Shown here: in pieces, positions 16,628 to 25,800 of the stretch
How the letters are laid out: each line of letters starts with the position of its first letter
Position numbering within the stretch: position 1 is the stretch's first letter
From: Candidatus Soleaferrea massiliensis AP7
Lineage (GTDB): Bacteria > Bacillota > Clostridia > Oscillospirales > Ruminococcaceae
Direction: 5' to 3'
Length of the DNA: 64,000 nucleotides
NCBI RefSeq assembly: GCF_000820765.1
Contig: NZ_CCYH01000048.1
Location: 1-64,000, forward strand
The notes under the pieces: generated by a model
The model's input: only the letters and a program-made list of their open reading frames with translations
Told to the model about the DNA's origin: nothing
Database searches by the model: none
Made by a program: the position numbers and the translations under genes

Positions 16628-16775
16628 AAAAAATATGAGGACTACGGCAGAAGCGGCAAGCTTTGCAGCCTGCTTCCCGGACATGTCCAGGTCCTGCTGT
16701 AATCCTCTTCAAAAGAAAGTTCGGAGAAACAATGCGACTATGTTCTGTTCTTGCGAAACAATGGTCGGTTTCGAC
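16628..16775 (-). ncRNA. Small RNA 1 of the tandem array, next to the LytTR gene
   Basis: The -10 is TACAAT at 16782-16787, with half sites ACATA at 16797-16801 and TAATA at 16808-16812. It has the most diverged linker (GCATTGTTTCTCCGAAC then TTTCTTTT) but keeps the 5' hairpin CGAAAC/GTTTCG. The terminator is the branched stem at 16637-16707 (GAGGATTACAGCAG/CTGCCGTAGTCCTC) with six T. The regulator gene ends about 125 nt upstream on the same strand. Confidence 0.72.
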
Positions 16776-16911
16776 TCTTTTATTGTAAAAAATCTGTATG
16801 TTCTGGGTATTAGGGTTTCGTTAAGAATCTGAATTTCCTCTGTGTATTTTTATTGAAACTGCATGCGGTTCCCATCCAGGGCCCCGCAACAGCCTTTATA
16901 TACCAGTCTGT

Positions 16912-17649
16912 TTAAAGCAATGCACACTCTCCCAGGCATTCAATAAACCTCCGATAACCGGATTTGATGCCGGCCGCGCCGTTTGCCTTAATGGGTATCT
17001 GCTGTCCGTTCTGCATAAGAAAGGTGTTTCCGACAATCCCCTTCACATATATCATGTTGATCAGCCAGCTCTTGTGGCAGCGCAGGAAATATCTTTCCGG
17101 CAGATTCTGTCCCATCACATCGAGCTTCTCATACTTTTGCAGGATGCCTGCGCTCCTGGTATGGATATGCAGAACGCGCAGGTTGCTTTCTATGTACAGA
17201 ATGTCCATCACAGGCAGCCGGTAGATACCGCCCACCGTTTTGAGCACCACCATTTCATGTACCGGCTGCTGTATTTCCGCAACCGCGCTCTGCAGGCTTT
17301 GGTATAGACGCTCGGGCCGCACCGGTTTGATCAGGTAGTCGTACACATGATATTGAAACGCTTCCACAGCTTTTTTTGCATCATGGGACAGATAAATAAC
17401 CCGGCAGGCACGGTCAAAGTCCTGTATCCTGTTGATTGCCATCACCCTGGCCTCTGCAGCAAGCTTCACGGTGATGAAAACAATGTCGAAAAGATGGCGT
17501 TTACTCTGATACCGCTCGATGATATCCTCTCCGCTTTCGAACAGTTCCACCTCCGCACACAGGCTTTCCTGTGTGATGTAACGTTCCACCAGCTTTTTTA
17601 AAGAGTCTGCATCCGCTCCATTGGAATCACAGACTGCAATCCGTATCAT
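16912..17649 (-). CDS. Orphan LytTR-family regulator with a receiver lacking the phosphoacceptor Asp
   Basis: This 245-residue protein has a receiver-like domain (1 to about 120) and a LytTR DNA-binding domain (about 135-240, with YFLRCHKSWLINM). The receiver is degenerate. The Asp expected in the FLD motif is T60 (VFITVK), the same residue number at which the LytTR protein at 4949 has D60, and the N-terminal acidic pair is reduced to VCDSN. The Lys in LIKPV is kept. It should therefore not be controlled by normal phosphorylation. The ATG at 17649 has AAAGGGG 7 nt upstream; the longer reading to 17715 lacks a site. No kinase gene is adjacent. Seven small RNA genes follow on the same strand, which makes a functional link plausible but unproven. 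Confidence 0.85.
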   Translation of the reverse strand: MIRIAVCDSNGADADSLKKLVERYITQESLCAEVELFESGEDIIERYQSKRHLFDIVFITVKLAAEARVMAINRIQDFDRACRVIYLSHDAKKAVEAFQYHVYDYLIKPVRPERLYQSLQSAVAEIQQPVHEMVVLKTVGGIYRLPVMDILYIESNLRVLHIHTRSAGILQKYEKLDVMGQNLPERYFLRCHKSWLINMIYVKGIVGNTFLMQNGQQIPIKANGAAGIKSGYRRFIECLGECALL

Positions 17650-17713
17650 ATAGAAACCCCTTTCTGTCCGTTCTAAGTTGTCGAATGATGGATAACGTTT
17701 TGAATGAGAACAC

Positions 17714-17745
17714 AATAATTACATGAAATTCCATAATAATTACAT
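17714..17745. promoter_or_regulatory. Direct repeat with 21-bp period, candidate LytTR box
   Basis: AATAATTACAT occurs at 17714-17724 and again at 17735-17745, an 11-of-11 match with a 21-bp period typical of LytTR binding sites. It lies 65 bp upstream of the LytTR regulator start on the minus strand and next to a possible plus-strand promoter (TTACAT 17740-17745, TATTAT 17764-17769). Confidence 0.55.
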
Positions 17746-17774
17746 TCCCGCCAAATCCCTGCGTATTATGATAT

Positions 17775-17925
17775 AATGAATTCAATTCCATGAACAATTA
17801 TGATCAATCCATTGATCTCTACACGATTTGTTAAGGCATTCTCTATGTCTGTCAGATTGTTTTCCCTTCTAATATTTACACACAACAGCGACCGCCGCCT
17901 TCCCACACACGGGCGGCGGTCATCC
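17775..17925 (+). other. Possible short transcript opposite the LytTR gene
   Basis: A plus-strand promoter-like pair (TTACAT, 18-bp spacer, TATTAT; also TATAAT at 17772-17777) is followed after about 110 nt by a strong stem GACCGCCGCC/GGGCGGCGGTC at 17889-17922. There is no T-run and no ORF of interest. It might be an additional small RNA under the LytTR box. Confidence 0.25.
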
Positions 17926-18024
17926 ACTCCCATTCAATTGACGCAGACCTAGTTTATGTAAGTAACCGCTATTGTAATATAGCGGTTATTTTTATTTTCG
18001 TCATATTTTCGGGCTGTCGGCGGC

Positions 18025-19005
18025 CTACAGGTCAAACTTTGCCGGTGTAAAGCCCTGCTTGCGCAGCTCGTCAATTGCTCTGCCGAGCACCTCGGCATTG
18101 TCCGCGGACACGGCATGCAGCAGGTAGATCGCACCGTCGTGCGCATTCTCGGTGATCAGCTTAAAGGCTTCATCCGATCCCACCGGGTTGTCGACATCCC
18201 AATCCTTATAGGCATAGCTCCAGAACAGCGACTTATAGCCGCATTCCTTTACCATGGCGAGCGTCTGTTCGCTGAACTCGCCGCATGGGAAACGGAACAG
18301 CTTCATGTCATAGTTGAAGTTTGTCTTCATGTAGTCGTGCAGCTTCATCAAATCGGCCTTGGCCTCTTCGACCGATACATCCGGATAGGAAACGTGGGAA
18401 TAGCTGTGGTTTCCCACAATATGTCCCTCTGCGATCATCCGTTTAACGAGGTCGGCGTTCCGGTCAACATAATCGTAGGTGACAAAAAATACGGCCGAAA
18501 CCTTCTTTTCCTTCAATGTATCCAGGATCTTCGCGGTGTATCCGTTTTCATACCCCTCGTCAAAGGTGAGATAGATGTTTTTGTTGGCGTTCGGAGAGAT
18601 GAAGAACGCATCATACTTTCCATATTTATTCTGAAAGTCCAGCGATCCGATCGGCTGGTTCAGCTCATTTTTGTTGCGTCCCTGTCCCCAACCCTGTTTG
18701 GTTGAGGACAGATCTGCCATGTTGCCGACCGCTTCGTTGGCTCTGGCTGCGTTCGAATCTTTGTTCGGATTCAGCTCGTCCAGACCGGATTCAATTTTGG
18801 AACCCGCTTCTGAAATACCCGATTCCACCTTCGATCCGGCTTCCGAAAGACCGCTTTCCAGCTCGTCTCCTAAATTGGAGCCGTTGGAATCAGAGGCAGC
18901 GGAATTGCCGGAACCATTCGATGTCGACGGATTCTTGTCGTCGGTGCATCCGCACAGCAGAAACATCATGACAAGTGTCATGGCTAAAACTTTGAAAGTC
19001 TTCAC
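18025..19005 (-). CDS. Polysaccharide deacetylase lipoprotein (CE4, PdaA-like)
   Basis: This 326-residue protein begins with a lipoprotein signal ending in the lipobox LLCGC (Cys about residue 20). A Ser/Gly-rich linker with three repeats of the ESG(L/I)SEAGSK type follows. The NodB/CE4 domain (about 125-320) shows TFDEGYENG, the metal-binding NHSYSH motif and RFPCGEF. The TFDEGYENG wording is that of PdaA-type peptidoglycan N-acetylmuramic acid deacetylases used in spore cortex delta-lactam formation; a wall-peptidoglycan role is the safest statement. The GTG at 19005 is chosen because AGGAAG lies 9 nt upstream and it gives a standard signal peptide. An ATG at 19032 is the alternative. Confidence 0.85.
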   Translation of the reverse strand: MKTFKVLAMTLVMMFLLCGCTDDKNPSTSNGSGNSAASDSNGSNLGDELESGLSEAGSKVESGISEAGSKIESGLDELNPNKDSNAARANEAVGNMADLSSTKQGWGQGRNKNELNQPIGSLDFQNKYGKYDAFFISPNANKNIYLTFDEGYENGYTAKILDTLKEKKVSAVFFVTYDYVDRNADLVKRMIAEGHIVGNHSYSHVSYPDVSVEEAKADLMKLHDYMKTNFNYDMKLFRFPCGEFSEQTLAMVKECGYKSLFWSYAYKDWDVDNPVGSDEAFKLITENAHDGAIYLLHAVSADNAEVLGRAIDELRKQGFTPAKFDL

Positions 19006-19249
19006 TCTTTCACACTTCCTTTCTGTTTGCATGTGGCCGTCCCGCTTCCATCCTGGCAACCCGCTAAGTCTCCTTAACAAATATTACAATCTGGATGCGG
19101 CATGTTTTGTGCTATAAAACCACAGCTGTTGTCACATACTATAGTGTATCAAAAAAAGCGCTGTTTACTACAGTTCCAGCAGATTTTCGCTTTTCAATGT
19201 TTTCCAACGCTGCCGCACCGGCGTGCTGCCGGCGCTTCGAAGGATTTGA

Positions 19250-20581
<1,332 letters not shown>

Positions 20582-21129
20582 TGCCCAATGCTGCGACGCG
20601 AAATTGCGCAATCGCTATAGTTTTCCCATGAAATCGGCGTTCATGCTTCAAGCAGCCGCGCCATAGCCCCGCATGACGATGTGTTTGAACAACGTATCAC
20701 ACAAGCTGGTTACCGATGCGCGATATCCTCATGTAACAATAAAAACCGCGCCCGATCCCTGTCTGCGTTGATCGAACGGATTCGGCCAAATTTAGAAAAT
20801 CTTTTAAAACTTAAAACGGTATGTCGGACGCACCGACGGGGCCGCAGGTCTGCGGCCCCGTTTTTTTGCAGCTTTAGCGTTACAAAACCACTGGCTCTGC
20901 CGGTGAGAATAAAAAGCTTTGACTTTCAGGATAGAGGGAAACGAATGACAACGATCATTTCGCTCAAAGTGAGAAGCTATGGAAATTTATAACCACTTCA
21001 GCAGCTGCCGTGCGTGTGATACAAATGACGGTTATTCAGTGTTTCTTAAAAGGCCGGCCGGTATGATGCCCTTCCAGGGATGGTGCATGCCACCAGTTCA
21101 ACTGGTGGGTTTGCTTCATATACATAAAT
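20582..21129. other. Intergenic region between enolase and the DUF1015 gene
   Basis: Contains the terminator at 20837-20867 and a short perfect hairpin CCACCAGTT/AACTGGTGG at 21090-21108 that resembles the one at 14116-14132. No gene is seen. Confidence 0.5.
20837..20867 (+). terminator. Enolase terminator
   Basis: CGGGGCCGCAG pairs with CTGCGGCCCCG around GT and is followed by seven T. Confidence 0.9.
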
Positions 21130-22404
21130 TTAATCCGTAATTTTTCTGCATTCGAGATAGTACCGCTTGTCCGGTGCATGGCCCATCGAAAAGGTTTTGC
21201 GCGGCAGAACGCCGTCCAGCACGACCGTTTCAAACAGCTGGGACTTCTGCATGCCCGGCAGCAGGAAGCCGATGGTCTGCGGCTTTTTGCAAAGCGTTTC
21301 GACGACATCCTCGCCATGGATATAATCGCAGCTTCCGCCATGCGCCTTCGTATAGGCGTCGATGAAATTCTGCAGGCTGCCGACCGGCAGGTTGGAGGAC
21401 GGGTTCTGAATCCAGATGCTGTATTTTTTCCCGTTCTCGACGACCTCGATGCGCTGTCCGTCGCAGCGCTCGTCGGAAACGCGGTAATAGCCGCGCATGG
21501 CCTCCATCATCTTTTCGGCGTCGACATCGAAGACCACGCGGTGAATCGGCTCGAACTCCAGCGCGTCGTCATGGACGTTGACCACCTCGACGAGCGCGTA
21601 GCGGGCCGGATGGTTCTCCCACTGCTCCTTCGGCATGGTCTTTTTGAGCTGCTCGAAGCACTCCTTCGCGGTTGCCAGCGAATGGTTGCCGTCGCCGACC
21701 GCAAACAGCAGCACGCCCTTGTCCTGTACGCCGTATTTTTGATCGAAGGCATCCTGATCCGCCAGTTTCTCAAGGCTCTGGAACACCGCCCGCTTTGCGC
21801 CTTCGTCCAGACGATAGCCGCGGATGTGCCCGCCGCCCATCATCATATCAAAATCGTAGACCTTTCCGAACTGTTCCCTCTTCGAGGCCAGCGAGCCGAT
21901 AACAGCGTCCTCTTCATCGTCGATCAGCAGCATGATGTGCGGCAGCTCGAGCGGCGCATGCCTGCGGATTTTGACGCGCGGCGGGATACGTTCGAGAACG
22001 GTGCCCTCCGTCGCGCGGATCAAGGACTGCGAGCCCGGCAGGTAGTTGTACGCTTCAAGGTCCACCGCGCCCATCAGGCCATGACGGATTTTCCCGTCCG
22101 GCAACGTGCGCTCCACATAGATCAGGCTGTCCGCAAGCAGTTCAAAGGTATCGTCCGCAAGATAACGCTGCATATTGCCGTTGATTCCATCGATCATCCG
22201 TTCGGTATCCGTCTCTTCCAGAAGGTAGGCCTCCGGAAGGATCATGTGATAGGTGGAACGGCTGCCGCCGACGTTTTCCTTCACCTCCTGCCAGTATTCC
22301 GGCTGGGAGGTGAACTGGTCGCATGCCACGACACTCCATTTTTCCATGTCGGCCGGCTGCTTCGGAAGCAGGATGTCCGCCGCTTCAAACGCGATATTCT
22401 TCAT
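21130..22404 (-). CDS. DUF1015 family protein (SerK-like fold)
   Basis: This 424-residue protein matches the DUF1015 family across its length. It has the N-terminal VVACDQFTSQPEYW segment, YLPGSQSLIRATEG, and the central GDGNHSLATAKE motif that is the family hallmark. Some archaeal relatives are ADP-dependent serine kinases; whether this protein has such activity cannot be told. It may feed phosphoserine metabolism. The gene stands alone with AAAGGATGACAAGGT before the ATG. No operon partners are adjacent. Confidence 0.85.
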   Translation of the reverse strand: MKNIAFEAADILLPKQPADMEKWSVVACDQFTSQPEYWQEVKENVGGSRSTYHMILPEAYLLEETDTERMIDGINGNMQRYLADDTFELLADSLIYVERTLPDGKIRHGLMGAVDLEAYNYLPGSQSLIRATEGTVLERIPPRVKIRRHAPLELPHIMLLIDDEEDAVIGSLASKREQFGKVYDFDMMMGGGHIRGYRLDEGAKRAVFQSLEKLADQDAFDQKYGVQDKGVLLFAVGDGNHSLATAKECFEQLKKTMPKEQWENHPARYALVEVVNVHDDALEFEPIHRVVFDVDAEKMMEAMRGYYRVSDERCDGQRIEVVENGKKYSIWIQNPSSNLPVGSLQNFIDAYTKAHGGSCDYIHGEDVVETLCKKPQTIGFLLPGMQKSQLFETVVLDGVLPRKTFSMGHAPDKRYYLECRKITD

Positions 22405-22774
22405 ACCTTGTCATCCTTTCTCATTCAGAACAAGCCGTGCGGGATTCGCGGTTCGCGCGGCTTTGTAAGGGACCCCGCGCCCTGACCGGCCGGGGAATAT
22501 GATAGATCTTCAGTAAGAAACGCCCAATCCGCCGGAATCCGGCCGTCAACAGGGCGCTATGTATCGGTCTTATTTTAATATGTCATGCCGGTTTTTGCAA
22601 GTAAATTCTTTATAAACAAGCCGCCGCCATTTGAAAGCCTTGAATAACCACCTGCGCAAAGCCCAAAGGAATTTCCATTTCATCCGCATTGCGCTGGAAA
22701 TATTCTTTTCCGCCTTAAAATATCCGGCATTTCCTTTTTAATTCAAAAAATAATCGTACATATTTACATATCGA
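22405..22774. other. Upstream region of the dockerin glycosidase
   Basis: Gene-free DNA that becomes AT-rich towards the strong promoter at 22775. Nothing else is recognised. Confidence 0.3.
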
Positions 22775-22803
22775 TTGACACATTTTATGAATTATTGTAT
22801 AAT
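22775..22803 (+). promoter_or_regulatory. Consensus sigma-A promoter of the dockerin glycosidase
   Basis: TTGACA (22775-22780), 17-bp spacer, TATAAT (22798-22803): a perfect consensus promoter about 80 nt before the start codon. Confidence 0.9.
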
Positions 22804-22815
22804 GGATCATGAATG

Positions 22816-22851
22816 ATCGAAACGTTTTCGACATTATGGAAACGATTACAC
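22816..22851. promoter_or_regulatory. Candidate LacI/CcpA-type operators overlapping the transcript start
   Basis: Two imperfect palindromes follow the -10 box: one centred on TCGAAACGTTTTCGA (about 22817-22831) and ATGGAAACGATTACAC (22836-22851), which fits a catabolite-response element well. Their place downstream of a perfect promoter suggests repression by a LacI-family protein. Confidence 0.55.
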
Positions 22852-22882
22852 TCCCAGACCACCTGGAAATGAGAAAGGAAGT

Positions 22883-25800
22883 ATGATGATGAAACACAAG
22901 AAGCTGTTATCCTGGCTGCTTTCGGGCGCCATCGTCGCAACGATGATCCCGGCCTCGGCGCTGTTTGCCGCTTCGGCCGAAGAGGCTCCGCAGAATATTG
23001 CGCTGAAGGCGACGGCAACCGCCTCCTCTGAGATGTCGCGCGCTCCCGCGAAGGGCGCGATTGACGGCGTCATCGGCGGCTATCCGAACAACCGCGCGAA
23101 CGAATGGGAAACCGACCACGGAAAGGGAGGCACCTGGATCAGGCTGATGTTTGACAACACCTACAAGGTCAGCTCGGTCAAGCTGTACGACCGGCTCAAC
23201 GCCGCCGACCAGATCACTTCCGGTACGCTTTATTTCAGCGACGGAAGTGAAGTAACGTTCGGCGAACTGCCAAACGACGGCTATACGCCGCTTGAAATCA
23301 AGTTTGAAGAACGGGAAGTCGAATGGGTCAAGCTCGTTGTGGACAGCGTCCTGAACGACGACGACACCACCAGCACCGGCCTTGCGGAGTTTGAAGTCTA
23401 CGGCATCCCGGTCAGCAACAAGACCAACATTGCAAGAAACGCCATCGCCTTCGCGTCCTCCGAGGTCGATACCGGACCGGCGGGCGGCGCCATCAACGGC
23501 GTAGTCGGCGGCTATCCGGGCAACCGCGCGGATGAATGGGCGTCCGACCACGGCGTGGCAGGCTCCTGGATCATGCTGCTGTTCGATCAGAACTATCTGG
23601 TCGATTCCATTCGTCTGTATGACCGCCCGAACACGAACGACCAGGTCGCCTCCGGCACGCTGGTGTTCAGCGACGGAAGCCGCGTCGCGGTCGGCGCACT
23701 GCCGAACGACGCAAAGGATCCCCTGATCGTAAAATTCGATGAAAAGGAAGTTTCCTGGGTTAAATTCTACATTGATTCCGTTTCCAAAAACACCACCAAC
23801 ATCGGCCTCGCGGAATTTGAGGTGTTCGGCTCTCCGATCGGTGAAAAACCGGAGGGCACCGACATCGGCCTGCTTTCGAAGGTAAAATACAACGGCGCAT
23901 GGTGGGATATGCCGGCTGTCCTAGAATTCGGCCAGCTTCTCGGCGACGAAATGCAGCTGTTCTGGAACGGCAAACAGCGGGTCGATACGATCAACCTGTA
24001 CGATCTGCCGAGTGAAACCGACCATGTCCTCTCCGGCCGCCTCGTCTTCGACGACGGCAGTGAAATCGCGGTCGGCGAGCTGCCGAACGACGGTTCCGCG
24101 CTCAAGGTGGACATCGGCGGAAGAAAGACGGAGTTCATCAAATTTGTCATCGATTCCGTCTCGGAGACGACTGAAAACGTCGGCATCGCCAAGATCAACG
24201 TCTTCGGCGAGATCATCAACGAAAGAGAAGCCATCTCGTACAGGGATGTCCAGGTCACCGAGCGCTGGAAGGGCGGCTCCTTATTCGAAAAGGACGGCAA
24301 GCTCTGCTACGCGAAAGCCGGTGAGACCCCGGCAGACGCGTTCTACTGGGATATGATCCCGGACAGCAACGGCCTGTACACCATCCAGAACAAAGCGACC
24401 GGCAACTATGTCACGGCGGTTGACGGCGCGGACTATATCGCATCCCAGCCGGAGAAGACCGCAAAGAGCCTGTGGAGAATCTCCCCGACCAGCGGCTACC
24501 AGCGCATCATCAACGCAGAAAACGATCAGATTGTCCTGAACGTTGAGTCACAGACCGAAATCATGGAACCAACCTATGCGCCGGAGCACTACTTCAGCGC
24601 GCATTGGTCCTTCACCGACAAGGACAGCTTTGCTCCGTACACCATCTCTTCGGATAAAATCGTGGACGGCAGCAACGTTGCGACCGCATACACCGGCGAT
24701 ATGATCAAGGCAAATTCCTACGGCAACAGCAGGACCTGGTTCCTTTCCAAGGATATCTCCGGCCTGCCGCAGTTCTCCGCGCCGAACATGCCGATGGGCG
24801 AAGCGATCTACAACATGGCGCTGGAGGAATCGCTGAAGAACGTCAACCTGACCAGCGACGGCAAAGAGGTCTTCTACACCGGCGCGAACTGGTCCAAGGT
24901 CTGGAACCGCGACACCGCGATCAGTGTCCAGTACTCCCTGGCATGGGCGTTCCCGCAGATCTCCAAGAACAGCATGCTCGAAAAGATCATCGGCGACCCG
25001 AAGGAGCTCGTGGAAGACACCGGCACCGGCGGTTCGTACCCGACCTCGACCGACCGCATCATCATGGCGATCTCGATCTGGGAATACTATCTGGCAACCG
25101 GCGACACCGAATATCTTTCCGATATGTACGATATCATGGCATACACCGCTGAGAAGGATTTCCATGTCAATTACAGCGGAAAACTGGGTCTCTTCAAAGG
25201 CGAGACCTCCGGTCTGGACCACCGTTCCAAGACCTACCCGGACTATTTCGACGAGCAGAACTTCTCCGACATCGCAGCATCCTTCGCGACCAGCACCAAC
25301 GTCGAATACGCGGCGATGTTTGAAATCCTGGCAACCTCCGCTGAAATTCTCGGCAAGGATGCCGCCGAGGCCAAATACTGGACCGAATGCCACAACACCC
25401 TGGTCAATAAGATCAACGAGAAGATGTGGCTCGAGGACCGCGGCTACTACACCTCCTTCCTGTATCCGGACTACATGGGCGCGCCGATGGCCGACAAGAC
25501 CGACGTCCTGGCCTGCGGCTATGCGCTGATGTACAACATCGCTCCGGAAGACCGCGCACAGAGCATTATGGAAAACTATCCGATGGTCAAATACGGCGCG
25601 AACACCGTTTACCCGCAGAAACAGGGCAAACAGTTCGGCGCGATCTATCACAACCGCGGCGTGTGGCCGGGCTGGGAAGGCACCCTGATGATCGGCGCGA
25701 AACGACAGGGCAACAACCAGCTCGCGGAAGAAATCATGCGTTCCTGCATGATCGGCGCGGCAATGAATCTCACAAACAACGAAGTCATCCACTACCAGAC

